From Treponema sp. (GTDB taxonomy: Bacteria; Spirochaetota; Spirochaetia; Treponematales; Treponemataceae), in NCBI GenBank assembly GCA_024680155.1, contig JAILCM010000136.1:1-62383 (forward strand): 62,383 nt of DNA, written 5' to 3'. Positions 42,508 to 52,232 of this stretch are shown here, piece by piece. A program made the translations under genes and the position numbers. The notes below the pieces were generated by a model. That model worked only from the letters and a program-made list of their open reading frames with translations. It had not been told where the DNA came from and did not search any database. Every line of letters starts with the position of its first letter. Positions within the stretch are counted from its first letter, which is position 1.

Positions 42508-42580
42508 TTGACTTTAGCAAATTTTGCTATAAAATGTACGTTAAGTGGGAAAAAGTGGTAAAAAGTGGTAATAAGTGGGT
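42508..42580 (+). promoter_or_regulatory. mraZ promoter and four MraZ-box repeats
   Basis: TTGACT (42508-42513), 16 bp, TAAAAT (42530-42535). Directly downstream are four GTGG repeats at an exact 10-bp period: GTGGGA (42545), GTGGTA (42555), GTGGTA (42565), GTGGGT (42575), ending at the ATG. MraZ is known to bind such 10-bp-spaced GTGGG repeats and repress its own cluster. Confidence 0.85.
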
Positions 42581-43024
42581 ATGAATCTGTTAACTGGTGA
42601 ATACAATAATACAATTGATGACAAAGGTCGTGTCTCCTTTCCCTCAAAGTTGAGAACGGCTGTTAATCAAGATGCAGTTATTGTTACCAAAGGTTTAGAT
42701 CGCTGCTTGTGGCTTTTTACCTCTGAAGAGTGGGAGTCTTTTCAGACTAAGCTGCTGGGGAATGCTTCTATGATGAAAACAAAAAGTTTAAATGTCGTTC
42801 GTCATTTTGTAGCACCTGCCCAGCTTGTGGAATTTGATAAAAACGGACGGCTTTCTATTCCCCAGAGCTTACGCGAATATGCGAATCTTTCTAAGGATTG
42901 TACAATTCTTGGCATGGCAAAATGTGTTGAATTGTGGGATTCTCAGGTTTATAAAGATTTTCAAATTGAAACCGACAGCTCGTTCCGTGAATCTGCGGAA
43001 GAATTTAATGATATACATTTTTAG
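42581..43024 (+). CDS. mraZ: Transcriptional regulator MraZ
   Basis: 147 residues with two SpoVT-AbrB-type beta domains (YNNTIDDKGRVSFPSKLR and VEFDKNGRLSIPQSLREY). It binds GTGGG repeats as a ring-shaped oligomer and autoregulates the division and wall cluster. The track start at 42575 is a GTG inside the fourth box; MNLLTGEYNN from 42581 matches the family start. The last GTGGGT repeat is also the nearest thing to a ribosome site. First gene of the cluster. Confidence 0.94.
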   Translation: MNLLTGEYNNTIDDKGRVSFPSKLRTAVNQDAVIVTKGLDRCLWLFTSEEWESFQTKLLGNASMMKTKSLNVVRHFVAPAQLVEFDKNGRLSIPQSLREYANLSKDCTILGMAKCVELWDSQVYKDFQIETDSSFRESAEEFNDIHF

Positions 43025-43050
43025 AAATTATATTGTGAGAAAGTGGGAAA

Positions 43051-44037
43051 ATGGAAATAGTTCACACTCCGGTTTTATTAAAAGAATGTCTCGAATATTT
43101 GTCTCCTATAGGCGAGCCGTATGAATCAAAAGCTTTAATGATTGATTCTACGCTTGGTGAAGGCGGACACACATATAATTTCCTTTCTAAATATAAAAAT
43201 CTTTCAATTGTTGGACTTGATGCTGATTGCGTAATTCAGGCAACGGCAAAAGAACGTTTGGCTGAGTTTGGAGACCGTGTACATTTTTATAACGGCTGGT
43301 TCAACGATTTTTATGCAAATTATCCAGCAGAATATGATAAACCTGATTTAATTCTTTTTGATTTGGGAATTTCTGTTTTTCATTACGAAAAATCTGAACG
43401 TGGATTTTCTTTCCGCTATGATGAAAAACTTGATATGCGTTTAAATGCCGGTTCAGAAAAATCTGCGGCCGATTTGGTAAACGAACTTCCTGAAGAAAAG
43501 CTTGCTGATTTAATCTATCTTTATGGCGAAGAAAAACTTAGCCGAAGAATTGCTTCTGCAATTGTTAATGCCCGTCGCGGTGGAAAAATTGAATCTTCAA
43601 AAGCTCTTGCAGAAATTATCTGGAATGCGGTTCCTGCAAATTACAGATATGGTCAGATTCATCCTGCAACAAGAACTTTTCAGGCTTTGCGAATTGCGGT
43701 AAACGGAGAATTAAAACGACTTCCGCTTGCAATTCATTCTGCATTTAACTGTCTTAAACCAGGCGGAAAAATGGGTGTAATTACGTTCCATTCGCTGGAA
43801 GATAGAATTGTAAAAAATTATTTCCGTAATCTTGGAAAACAGTGCGTTTGCCCGCCGGAAGTTGCTGTTTGTCGTTGTGGCGGAAATGCTTGTGCAGAAA
43901 TCCTTACTCGCAAACCAGTTTGTCCAACCGAAGAGGAAATTAAAACTAATTCACCTTCACGAAGTGCAAAATTGCGTGTTGTTAGAAAAATTGCTGATGC
44001 TAATGAGTATCGGCTTGTGGGCGTGGAGGGATTTTAA
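43051..44037 (+). CDS. rsmH: 16S rRNA m4C1402 methyltransferase RsmH
   Basis: 328 residues, cytoplasmic. It N4-methylates C1402 of 16S rRNA with SAM. HTPVLLKECLEYL is the family start, DSTLGEGGHTYNFL the SAM-binding motif, DLILFDLGISVFHYE and RGFSFRYDEKLDMRL the active-site segments, and GVITFHSLEDRIVK the late motif. A Cys-rich loop (CVCPPEVAVCRCGG) near the C-terminus is longer than in many homologues. GTGGGA, a single MraZ-box-like hexamer, lies just before the ATG. Its TAA overlaps the next ATG by one base. Confidence 0.95.
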   Translation: MEIVHTPVLLKECLEYLSPIGEPYESKALMIDSTLGEGGHTYNFLSKYKNLSIVGLDADCVIQATAKERLAEFGDRVHFYNGWFNDFYANYPAEYDKPDLILFDLGISVFHYEKSERGFSFRYDEKLDMRLNAGSEKSAADLVNELPEEKLADLIYLYGEEKLSRRIASAIVNARRGGKIESSKALAEIIWNAVPANYRYGQIHPATRTFQALRIAVNGELKRLPLAIHSAFNCLKPGGKMGVITFHSLEDRIVKNYFRNLGKQCVCPPEVAVCRCGGNACAEILTRKPVCPTEEEIKTNSPSRSAKLRVVRKIADANEYRLVGVEGF

Positions 44038-44351
44038 TGAGAGGAATTGCGCGTTTAAAAATAAAAGAGGCGTTTAAAATTATTGGAATCAGTCTTATTA
44101 CGCTTTCAATTCCAGTAATTCTTGGGCTTTATGCTTTTCAGGCAAAAAAATATTCTGATTTAACAAAAGAAGTGATTGAGCTTGAAGCAAAACAGGAAAA
44201 ATTGATTGAGGAAAATAAAAAGCTTGTTGGCGAAATAAGCATTCTTTCAAATGCGGAACGAATTGAAAAGATTGCAACCGAAGAACTTGGAATGCACAAG
44301 GCTGAATCGGATGATATTATTCGCGTAGAAATGACTGGGGAGAAAAAATGA
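44037..44351 (+). CDS. ftsL: FtsL-like septum protein
   Basis: 104 residues. A short basic N-terminus, one membrane helix (about 13-33), then a leucine-zipper-like coiled coil (about 38-75) with heptad hydrophobics (LTKEVIELEAKQEKLIEENK, quoted in part). This is the topology of FtsL, which complexes with FtsB and FtsQ in the divisome. Position between rsmH and the wall genes supports the call; sequence conservation is too low for certainty. It overlaps rsmH by 1 base and murF by 4. Confidence 0.75.
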   Translation: MRGIARLKIKEAFKIIGISLITLSIPVILGLYAFQAKKYSDLTKEVIELEAKQEKLIEENKKLVGEISILSNAERIEKIATEELGMHKAESDDIIRVEMTGEKK

Positions 44352-45907
44352 TGGGAGCTGCGGAAAACATGACGGACGCTTTACAGAAAAATGAATCTTT
44401 ACTCACAATGCCGGAATTGGTTGCCGCAGTAAAAGGCAGCATGCTTGGGGTGGGGGCAGAATCTGTTTCCTTTACTTCCGTTGCTACAGACAGCCGTAAT
44501 GTTGTTTCTTTTTCTCTTTTTGTTCCGCTTGTTGGTGAAAAACAAAACGGACATATTTACATTCCTCAGGCTTTGGAAAAAGGTGCGAGTGTTGTTTTTA
44601 TAAATACCAGCGAATATTCCGAAAAATCAGCTTTGTATGATGAAATGGCTTCTAAAAATCCGGGAGTTGCTTTTATAACTGTAGAAAATACTCTTCACGC
44701 GTTGCAGGATGCGGCAGAAGCTTACGTTGCAAAATTCCCGAATCTTACAAAAGTTAGCATAACCGGTTCCTGTGGAAAAACTACAACAAAAGAGCTTATG
44801 GCGGCAGTTTGTGTTCGTCATTTTGGAGCAGAAAACTCAGTTTATACAAAAGGGAATTTTAATTCCGAAACCGGACTTCCACTTTCAGTTTTTAATATCC
44901 GCAAAGAACATAAAGTCGGTGTTTTTGAAATGGGCATGAACCGAGTAAACGAAATCGGCGAAATTTCTAAGGTTTTAAAATCAAAGTACGGAATCATAAC
45001 AAATATTGGAACTGCTCACATTGGAATTCTTGGTTCACGCCAGAATATTGCAACCGAAAAACGAAAATCATTTGATTATATTCCAGCTGATGGAGCCTGC
45101 TTTGTTCCAGCAAGCGATGATTTTGCAGATTTTTGTACTCAAAATGTAAAAGGTAAAATTGTAAAATTTGGTGATGATGAAAAATCACTTGCGGAACTTG
45201 GAATAAGTGATGTAAAAGACTGCGGAATTCTTGGTACAAAATTTATTCTTGATGGAATTCAGGTAAATCTTCATCTTGGCGGAAAATATAATTTTATTAA
45301 TGCTCTTGGTGTAATTGCTTGTGCAAAAGAACTTGGAATTCCAGCTGAAGAAATTAAAGAAGGAATTGAAAGTGTAAACGGACTAGCAGGACGACTGGAA
45401 ATTAAACGTCTTGTTTTAAAAAATAAATCTCTTCTTTTAATTCAGGATTGTTACAACGCAAATCTTGATTCAATGAGCGCTTCAATTGAATTTGGGGCAA
45501 AGCTTGTACAAGGCGGGGCTGGACCTGATGACGCTGGCGTTTGTGGAAAGGACGCTTGCAAAATCATTTTTGTACTTGGCGATATGAAAGAGCTTGGGGA
45601 TTCTTCAGAAAAATCACACAGAGAAATTGGTACAAAACTTAATTCAGTTGCTGAAAATGCAGAAGTTTTTGTTTTCTTTGTTGGTCCCGAAATGCACTTT
45701 GCGTTTGAAGAATTTGCCTGCAAAAATCACGCTGAATATTTTGAAAATAACGAGGAAAACTCATTTAGAAAAATTGCAGATAAGATTGAAGATATTGCTT
45801 CCAAAGACGATGTAATCCTTTTAAAAGGTTCGCATTCAATGTCGCTTGAAAAACTTACTGATTTATTCTTGAAAGACGGAGGAACGCTAAAAGATGAATC
45901 ACTATAG
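44348..45907 (+). CDS. murF: UDP-MurNAc-tripeptide D-alanyl-D-alanine ligase
   Basis: 519 residues, cytoplasmic. It adds D-Ala-D-Ala to the peptidoglycan precursor. GSCGKTTTKEL is the ATP loop, TKGNFNSETGLPLSVF the Mur-ligase substrate motif, and DCYNANLDSMSASI and GDMKELGDSSEKSH the late conserved blocks. Spirochaetal genomes vary in the third amino acid (ornithine in treponemes), which MurF accepts. Start ATG 44348 or 44351 (adjacent). It overlaps ftsL by 4 bases and ftsW by 14, so the cluster is tightly packed. Confidence 0.94.
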   Translation: MMGAAENMTDALQKNESLLTMPELVAAVKGSMLGVGAESVSFTSVATDSRNVVSFSLFVPLVGEKQNGHIYIPQALEKGASVVFINTSEYSEKSALYDEMASKNPGVAFITVENTLHALQDAAEAYVAKFPNLTKVSITGSCGKTTTKELMAAVCVRHFGAENSVYTKGNFNSETGLPLSVFNIRKEHKVGVFEMGMNRVNEIGEISKVLKSKYGIITNIGTAHIGILGSRQNIATEKRKSFDYIPADGACFVPASDDFADFCTQNVKGKIVKFGDDEKSLAELGISDVKDCGILGTKFILDGIQVNLHLGGKYNFINALGVIACAKELGIPAEEIKEGIESVNGLAGRLEIKRLVLKNKSLLLIQDCYNANLDSMSASIEFGAKLVQGGAGPDDAGVCGKDACKIIFVLGDMKELGDSSEKSHREIGTKLNSVAENAEVFVFFVGPEMHFAFEEFACKNHAEYFENNEENSFRKIADKIEDIASKDDVILLKGSHSMSLEKLTDLFLKDGGTLKDESL

Positions 45908-47081
45908 TTTTTCGGCAGAACGGCCTGTTGAGCAGTATCACAAGACCGATCTTGGATTTTTAATTGCATTATTTCTTCTCTGGGGGCTTGGACTCTTTGC
46001 AATGTTTGTTTGTTCACAAAATTATGCAATGAGAGCTTTTAATAATCCGTATCACTTTCTTCAGCGCCAGTTAATTTATTCGGGAGTGGGGATGGTTCTT
46101 TTCCTGTTCTTCTGCTTCCTTGATATGAAATATATTAAAAAACTCGTGATTTTTATTGTTTTGTTTTCAGTTTTGCTTTGTCTGCTTGTTTTTATTCCGC
46201 CTTTATCGGTTGAATTGAACGGTGCACGACGATGGCTTAAACTTCCATTTAAAATGACCTTCCAGCCGTCGGAACTTGTAAAATTTTCTATGGTTTTGTT
46301 CCTTGCAAACTATTTTGACAAAGAATTTGACAAGGAAAATGAAGAAGACAGAACGGTTTTGCCTTGTGTAATCGGATTTTTAATTCTGGTTACGCTGGTT
46401 CTTTTGGAAAAAGATTTTTCTACAAGTGTTTTCCTTATAATTATTGGAATTTTGATGTTTTTTGTTAGCGGCGCAAAATTAAAGTGGATCTGGCCGTTCT
46501 TAATTTTTTCAATTCCAATTTCAATTCTGGTAATCACTTCCGAAAAATACAGAATTGAACGTTTGCTGTACTTTTTAAAGCCTTCAGAAGGGGCTTCAAC
46601 TGTAAACTTCCAGGCAAACGCTTCTAAAAATGCAATTAGTGCCGGCGGATTCTGGGGTGTTGGAATTGGACGCAACTTAAAACGTTTGAACAGCATTCCA
46701 GAAGTTCAGGCTGACTATATTTTTGCTGGTTGGGCAGAAGCAATGGGCTACATTGGTGTAATTGCCTTTTTTGTACTTTTGCTCTTTTTTGCGTGGAGAG
46801 GTTACAGAACTGCATTTAAAACTCCAAACAGATTTGCTGCTTACGGAAGTTTTGGCTGTATTTCGGTAATTTTTGTTCAGTCTATGGTGAACTGCATGGT
46901 AGTTTGTGGTTTGCTTCCTTCAACTGGAATTCCGCTTCCATTTTTTTCGGGAGGTGGTTCTTCTATAATAATAACTCTGGCAATGTGTGGGTTTGTGCTC
47001 AACGCTTCCAGGTGCGAAGAAAAGGATGAAGGTTTCAGGCAAAGTGCCGTTATTAATAGTGATAATTTATATACATTATAA
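45894..47081 (+). CDS. ftsW: Septal peptidoglycan polymerase FtsW
   Basis: 395 residues with about ten membrane helices, SEDS family. The catalytic loop includes the conserved FQPSELVKF and NGARRWLKLP, and late GLLPSTGIPLPFFSGGGSS is the family C-terminal signature (quoted in parts). It polymerises lipid II at the division site with a class B PBP; that partner (ftsI) is not in this cluster. FtsW rather than RodA is favoured by location next to ftsQ-ftsA-ftsZ. Confidence 0.92.
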   Translation: MNHYSFSAERPVEQYHKTDLGFLIALFLLWGLGLFAMFVCSQNYAMRAFNNPYHFLQRQLIYSGVGMVLFLFFCFLDMKYIKKLVIFIVLFSVLLCLLVFIPPLSVELNGARRWLKLPFKMTFQPSELVKFSMVLFLANYFDKEFDKENEEDRTVLPCVIGFLILVTLVLLEKDFSTSVFLIIIGILMFFVSGAKLKWIWPFLIFSIPISILVITSEKYRIERLLYFLKPSEGASTVNFQANASKNAISAGGFWGVGIGRNLKRLNSIPEVQADYIFAGWAEAMGYIGVIAFFVLLLFFAWRGYRTAFKTPNRFAAYGSFGCISVIFVQSMVNCMVVCGLLPSTGIPLPFFSGGGSSIIITLAMCGFVLNASRCEEKDEGFRQSAVINSDNLYTL

Positions 47082-47115
47082 AAAGTTAAAATAGAGGATA
47101 AAAGGGATTAGGAAA

Positions 47116-47949
47116 ATGAGTGACATCGGTTTTTACATTGGTGATGATTACGAAGAGGTTACGGAGGTAAATACGTCTTCTTCAGATGAAAAGGCAGAGA
47201 AGAAATTTAAGGCAATCAAGATTATTTTTGTTGTACTTTGTGTGCTTCTTCTTGGTGAACTTGTTGTATACAAATATGTTTTGCCAGTTTTTTCAAATCC
47301 TAAAGTTACAATTTCGGGGCAGGTAAATTATTCTGCCGAAGACATTGCGATGCTCCTCCTTCCAATGAACAGTTCTTCCTGGCTTGATTTTGATGTTGAT
47401 CAGGCTGTTTCCCTTTTGTGTTCAGAATCTGGAATTGCAAATGCGCGTGTAGAAAAAAAATTCCCTGATAAAATCTTTGTTTCAGTTTCGGAACGTACTC
47501 CGGTAGCTGTGACTTTTGCTTCCGAAAAAGGTCATTCTTATCCTTTGCAGATTGATAAATATGGAGTTCTTTTTCCTGTAAATCCTCGTGTAAAACTTGA
47601 TACAAATTCAGTTCCTATTGTTTCTGGGCTTCCAATTGAATATGTTACCGATGGAGCCAGAATTGCAGATAAATTTAAACCTCTTATTGAACAAATTTCT
47701 GCAATTGGTGCTAAATCAAGTAAATACTTTGCGAGCATTTCGGAAATTTGCGTTATTCCAAAAGAATTCGGAAACTACGAGCTTGCACTTATTCCTTCTC
47801 AGTCTAAAATTCGAGTTTTAACGGACAGGTCATTGAATGAAGATTCGTTAAACTATATGATGATAGTACTTGATGTTTTAAATCTTCTTGATACGGATGT
47901 TATCGAAGTTGATTTAAGATATGGTTCAGTTTCTTGTAAGACAAAATAG
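47116..47949 (+). CDS. ftsQ: Cell division protein FtsQ/DivIB
   Basis: 277 residues. A ~35-residue acidic cytoplasmic tail, one membrane helix (about 36-58), then a POTRA domain (NPKVTISGQVNYSAEDIAMLL) and an FtsQ-type beta domain (VSERTPVAVTFASEKGHSY, DKYGVLFPV). It recruits late divisome proteins. ATTAGGA precedes the ATG. It sits in the conserved ftsW-ftsQ-ftsA order. Confidence 0.88.
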   Translation: MSDIGFYIGDDYEEVTEVNTSSSDEKAEKKFKAIKIIFVVLCVLLLGELVVYKYVLPVFSNPKVTISGQVNYSAEDIAMLLLPMNSSSWLDFDVDQAVSLLCSESGIANARVEKKFPDKIFVSVSERTPVAVTFASEKGHSYPLQIDKYGVLFPVNPRVKLDTNSVPIVSGLPIEYVTDGARIADKFKPLIEQISAIGAKSSKYFASISEICVIPKEFGNYELALIPSQSKIRVLTDRSLNEDSLNYMMIVLDVLNLLDTDVIEVDLRYGSVSCKTK

Positions 47950-47960
47950 GGGTTTGGGGA

Positions 47961-49205
47961 ATGATTGTTGGACTTGATATAGGAACAAGTGTAATAAAAG
48001 TTGCCGTCGGTGAAGTAGATGAAGACGGAAAATTACAGATAATTGCAACTTCTTCAAGAAAATCTGCGGGACTTCGTAATGGAGTTATTGTTAATATTGA
48101 AGATGCAAAAGATGCAATTCGCGAAGCAATAGAAGCTGCCGAACAGGATGGCGGAATTTTGGTAAATTCTGTAATTACTGCAATTGGTGGTTCACAAATA
48201 GAAGGCGAGCAGTCAAAAGGTGTTGTTCCTGTAAGAAGTAATAAAAATAACCGCGAAATTACAACTGATGATGTAGATAAAGTAATAGACAACGCTACTG
48301 CAATCATGCTGCCGGAAGATAAAGAAAAACTTCATGTAATCCCGCAAAATTATATTGTTGATGGCTTTGGTGGAATTCGCGATCCTATTCACAGAATTGG
48401 AATCCGTCTTGAAGCAGAAGTTTTTATTGTAACTGCAGCAAAAACAATAATTCAGAATATGCGGGCTTGTATTTCAAGAGCGGGCTATGCTTTGGATGGA
48501 GTAATGCTCAAAACTCTTGCACAAACTCAGTCTGTTTGCCACGAAGACGAAATGGAACTTGGGTCTATTATTATTGACCTTGGTGCCGGTACAACCGATG
48601 TTCTTGTTCTTTTAAATGGAGCTCCAGTTGGTACAGCTTCTGTCCCTGTTGGCGGTAACCTTGTTACAAACGATATTGCAATTGTTACTGGCATTCCAGT
48701 TTCTGCTGCCGAAGATATTAAATTAAAATATGGATGTTGCTGGGGTCCAAGTGTTGGCGAGGATATTGATGTAATTCTTCCGGGCGTTGGTGGAAGAGCT
48801 CCAGAAATTATTGGTAAAACACAGCTTTGTCAGATTATTCAGGCACGAATGGAACAGATTTTTACAATGGTAAAAGCTGCAATCATGAAAAATACCAACG
48901 ATTCAATCAAACAGCTTTCGGGAAATATCATTCTTACTGGTGGTGGTGCTCAATTTGAAGGTGTAGTTGAACTTGCTCAGGCAGTATTCAAAACTTCATC
49001 AGTTCGTCTTGGAATTCCGGAAAATCTTGGTGGAATAGAAGAAAAATACCGCCGACCTGATTTTGCAACTGTAATTGGACTTGTAACTGCAAATAAAGGT
49101 CTTGCACAAAATAAAGAGCACAGACGTAAGATTAGGGGACATCAGAATAAAACTGGTGGTGAAAAAGTTAGTTTCCTTAAAAAAATAAAGGATGCCCTTT
49201 TTTAG
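47961..49205 (+). CDS. ftsA: Cell division actin-like protein FtsA
   Basis: 414 residues, actin fold. GLDIGTSVIKVAVGEV is phosphate loop 1, IIIDLGAGTTDVLVL phosphate loop 2, and ILTGGGAQFEGV the adenosine motif. The 1C domain lies between. The C-terminal KVSFLKKIKDALF is an amphipathic membrane-targeting helix. It tethers FtsZ to the inner membrane. It starts 11 bp after ftsQ with GGGG-type ribosome sequence. Confidence 0.95.
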   Translation: MIVGLDIGTSVIKVAVGEVDEDGKLQIIATSSRKSAGLRNGVIVNIEDAKDAIREAIEAAEQDGGILVNSVITAIGGSQIEGEQSKGVVPVRSNKNNREITTDDVDKVIDNATAIMLPEDKEKLHVIPQNYIVDGFGGIRDPIHRIGIRLEAEVFIVTAAKTIIQNMRACISRAGYALDGVMLKTLAQTQSVCHEDEMELGSIIIDLGAGTTDVLVLLNGAPVGTASVPVGGNLVTNDIAIVTGIPVSAAEDIKLKYGCCWGPSVGEDIDVILPGVGGRAPEIIGKTQLCQIIQARMEQIFTMVKAAIMKNTNDSIKQLSGNIILTGGGAQFEGVVELAQAVFKTSSVRLGIPENLGGIEEKYRRPDFATVIGLVTANKGLAQNKEHRRKIRGHQNKTGGEKVSFLKKIKDALF

Positions 49206-49244
49206 AGAAAAGTTGAAAAAAAAAGTTCATAGATGGGAGGAAAT

Positions 49245-50615
49245 ATGGATTTTTCTATTGTTGAAGATACAACTGGAATTAATGAAGAAGTAGAAGGCAG
49301 CAGCCCTACAAAAATCAAGGTAATTGGTTGCGGTGGCGGTGGTTCAAATGCCGTTAACCGAATGATTAGCACAAAGCTTTCTAATGTTGAATTTATTGTA
49401 ATTAATACAGATCTTCAGGCTTTAAAAGGTTCAAATGCCTCAAATAAGCTTGCAATTGGTCAAAAAGTTACAAAAGGACTTGGTGCTGGTGGACGGCCGG
49501 AAGTTGGTGAACAGGCTGCCGAAGAAGATAAAGAACTTATTACAAATGCATTGCGCGGTGCAGATATGGTTTTTATTACTGCAGGAATGGGCGGTGGAAC
49601 TGGAACTGGTTCTGCTCCTGTTGTTGCAAGAATTGCGCGTGAACTTGGTGCATTGACTGTTGGTGTAGTTACAACTCCTTTTGATTTTGAAGGTCCGGTT
49701 AGAATGCGTCAGGCTAAAGCTGGTTTGGAAAAATTGCATGAGCAGGTTGACTCTTTAATCGTAATTCCTAATCAGCAGCTATTAAAAGTTGTAGATAAAA
49801 ATACTCCTGTAAGACAGGCTTTCCTTATTGCTGATGATGTTTTGCGTCAGGGTGTAGAAGGAATTTCAAATATTATTACACGTGCCGGCGAAGTAAATAC
49901 CGACTTTGCAGATGTAAAAAATACAATGCAGGGACAGGGAAATGCAATCCTTGGAATTGGTGTTGGTGAAGGCGAAAACCGCGCAGTAGAAGCAGCTACA
50001 AAAGCAATTTCGAATCCTTTACTTGAAGATTCTCATATTGACGGTGCAAAAAATATTCTTATTAATATCTGTGCTTCGGAAGAAGTTTCTATGAACGAAG
50101 TTGAAGAAATTTGTAATATTGTTACAGCTTCTGCAGATAAAGACCGCAACGTTTATTTTGGACAAGTTATTGACCATTCAATGGAATCAAAAATCAGTGT
50201 TACAGTAATTGCAACTGGTTTTGAACAGGCAGCAAAAGAAAGAGCTGAACAGCAGGCTGCGGCTAAAGAAAAAGAAGAACCTGTAGTTTATGATGAAAAC
50301 GTAATTCGTTCTGGTGAACTTGAAAAAATTCTTCATTCAGGTTCATTCGTTTCTAAAAAAGATTTGGAAGCTGAAAAAAAGGCTCAGAGCGAATTGTTTA
50401 ATTTTAATCAGGATGGAACTGAAAAACAGGATTCTGGAAAAAATGATAAAAACGGAAATCTTGGAAATTCATTGTTCCAGAATGAAGACTTGAGCAATTA
50501 TGCAAAACAGTCACGCAAACAGTTTGTTCCTTCTGGATATGCAGGTCCGGATGATTTAACAAAACCTGCAATCTGGTCAACAAACGGTTTGAGTAAGACA
50601 ATCAATCTTGAATAG
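49245..50615 (+). CDS. ftsZ: Cell division GTPase FtsZ
   Basis: 456 residues, the tubulin-like ring protein. [18 protein letters not shown] and [15 protein letters not shown] (the tubulin signature) bind GTP, and [17 protein letters not shown] holds the T7-side residues. The track's ATG at 49233 is part of the ribosome site; GGGAGGAAAT points to ATG 49245 ([10 protein letters not shown]). A C-terminal linker (about 335-430), rich in Lys/Glu/Asn, leads to [14 protein letters not shown], the terminal peptide for FtsA binding. Asn3 codons apart from xerD: its stop lies 3 bp before the next ATG. Confidence 0.97.
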   Translation: MDFSIVEDTTGINEEVEGSSPTKIKVIGCGGGGSNAVNRMISTKLSNVEFIVINTDLQALKGSNASNKLAIGQKVTKGLGAGGRPEVGEQAAEEDKELITNALRGADMVFITAGMGGGTGTGSAPVVARIARELGALTVGVVTTPFDFEGPVRMRQAKAGLEKLHEQVDSLIVIPNQQLLKVVDKNTPVRQAFLIADDVLRQGVEGISNIITRAGEVNTDFADVKNTMQGQGNAILGIGVGEGENRAVEAATKAISNPLLEDSHIDGAKNILINICASEEVSMNEVEEICNIVTASADKDRNVYFGQVIDHSMESKISVTVIATGFEQAAKERAEQQAAAKEKEEPVVYDENVIRSGELEKILHSGSFVSKKDLEAEKKAQSELFNFNQDGTEKQDSGKNDKNGNLGNSLFQNEDLSNYAKQSRKQFVPSGYAGPDDLTKPAIWSTNGLSKTINLE

Positions 50616-50618
50616 AAT

Positions 50619-51500
50619 ATGACTATAGAAGATTTTCTGAATCAGTTTTATTCCGACTTAATTCTTGTAAAAAGGGATCAGGAACTTACTGCCCAAACTT
50701 ATAGAATTTCATCGCAGGAATTTTTAAACTGGCTCGAAAATCAAAAGATAAAACTTAAGGAAGTTACAACTCAAACTCTTTCGTTTTATCTTATAAGCAG
50801 AAAAGAAAATGGTGCTTCTGAAATAACGATTGCAAAAGATATTTCTGCTTTACGGGCGTTGGGTGATTATCTTGTTAGAAAAAATATCTGGCAGGAAAAC
50901 ATTACGCTTTTATTAGACCGGCCAAAAGCTGCAAAGAATCTTCCAAAGGTTCTTTCGGTTGAACAGGTTGACGCTCTTCTTGCCTGCATAGACACCAGTA
51001 CTCCCATCGGCAGGCGGGATGATGCGCTTTTTGAACTGATTTATTCGTGCGGTCTGCGTATTAGCGAAGCGTGTTCACTTAGGGTTGTAAACGTCCACAT
51101 GAATGAAAATTTAATTTTAGTTCATGGTAAAGGTGATAAAGAACGCCTGGTTCCTTTTGGTGGGCGGGCTGCAGAAAAGTTAGATTTTTATTTAAAAGAA
51201 GTTCGTCCGGAGCTTGTAAAAGGACGGAATGTTGCCGAAGTTTTTGTAAACTATAAGGGCGAACCAATTACAAGAAAGGGCGTCTGGAAAAAGTTTAAGC
51301 AGCTGGAAACTCTATCCGGGGTGCAGGCAAAGGTTCATACATTGCGCCATTCGTTTGCAACCCATCTTTTGAGCGGTGGTGCAGACTTACGTTCGGTGCA
51401 GGAACTTTTGGGGCATGCAGATTTGTCTACAACTACGATTTATACGCACGTTACAGACACTCAGCTGCAACAGGCGCATGAAAAATATTTTGAAGATTAG
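50619..51500 (+). CDS. xerD: Tyrosine recombinase XerD-like
   Basis: 293 residues. An N-terminal SAM-like core-binding domain (1-100) and a catalytic domain with Arg (CGLRISEACSL), Lys (VHGKGDKERLVPF), HTLRHSFATHLL, GHADLSTTTIYTHV (His and the nucleophile Tyr). It resolves chromosome dimers at dif with a partner recombinase; the other Xer in this window, xerC at 55.5 kb, is the obvious partner. Which is C and which is D is an inference. It begins 3 bp after ftsZ with no ribosome site, so translation is probably coupled. Confidence 0.85.
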   Translation: MTIEDFLNQFYSDLILVKRDQELTAQTYRISSQEFLNWLENQKIKLKEVTTQTLSFYLISRKENGASEITIAKDISALRALGDYLVRKNIWQENITLLLDRPKAAKNLPKVLSVEQVDALLACIDTSTPIGRRDDALFELIYSCGLRISEACSLRVVNVHMNENLILVHGKGDKERLVPFGGRAAEKLDFYLKEVRPELVKGRNVAEVFVNYKGEPITRKGVWKKFKQLETLSGVQAKVHTLRHSFATHLLSGGADLRSVQELLGHADLSTTTIYTHVTDTQLQQAHEKYFED

Positions 51501-51509
51501 GAGCTTTGT

Positions 51510-52232
51510 ATGAAAAAAATTAGTTTTGTTATAATCGGATTTTTTGTTTTCTCACTTTTTTCTTGTAAAGTTTCTAACAAAACAATCATGCGTCATCAAA
51601 AGCTTGAAGAAGGCGTTCAAAATCCTACAACTATAGAAGAACTAAAGTCTGCAATAGAAAAATATCAGGATAGAGTTGCAGATGTTCAGCTGGCACAAAG
51701 TCAGATTGGAATATGGTACAAAATTCTTGGAACCCGCTATCTTGATAATAAAATGTACGGTGAAGCTTTAAATTGTTTTAAGGAAGCCCTGAATTATTAC
51801 CCGGACAATCAGAATCTTTACTATTATGTTGGAGTTTGTGCAGGTTATATGTCGCATGCTGCAATGGATTTTGGTGGAACCGGTGCAAACGAAATCCGCT
51901 ATAATTATTTAAAACTTGCAGAAGATGCTTATTCACGTGCAATTGCTATAGAAGACAGATATGTTCGTGCAATGTATGGATTGGGCGTTCTTTATGTGTT
52001 TGAACTTGATGAACCTGCAAAAGCAATCGCTCCTTTGGAAAAACTGATTTCAATTGATACAAAAAATGTTGACGCAATGTTTGTGCTTGCAAGAGCGTAT
52101 TATTCTACTTTTGAATTTGACAAATCGGCAGAAATGTATGATAAAATAATAGAAACAACAAAATCTGCTGAAACAAAGGCAACCGCAGAGGAGAATAAAA
52201 AAACAGTTCTTGATGCAGCTTACGGACAATGA
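51510..52232 (+). CDS. TPR-repeat lipoprotein
   Basis: 240 residues. A lipoprotein signal ends in SLFSC (Cys19). Several tetratricopeptide-like repeats follow (GEALNCFKEALNYYPDNQNLYYY, quoted in part; AEDAYSRAIAIEDRYVRAMYGLGVLYV; VDAMFVLARAYYSTFEFDKSAEMYDKII, in part). It is probably a periplasmic scaffold; no function is known. TTAGGAG precedes the ATG. It follows xerD by 9 bp and overlaps dprA by 20 bases, so it belongs to the same transcript. Confidence 0.85.
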   Translation: MKKISFVIIGFFVFSLFSCKVSNKTIMRHQKLEEGVQNPTTIEELKSAIEKYQDRVADVQLAQSQIGIWYKILGTRYLDNKMYGEALNCFKEALNYYPDNQNLYYYVGVCAGYMSHAAMDFGGTGANEIRYNYLKLAEDAYSRAIAIEDRYVRAMYGLGVLYVFELDEPAKAIAPLEKLISIDTKNVDAMFVLARAYYSTFEFDKSAEMYDKIIETTKSAETKATAEENKKTVLDAAYGQ

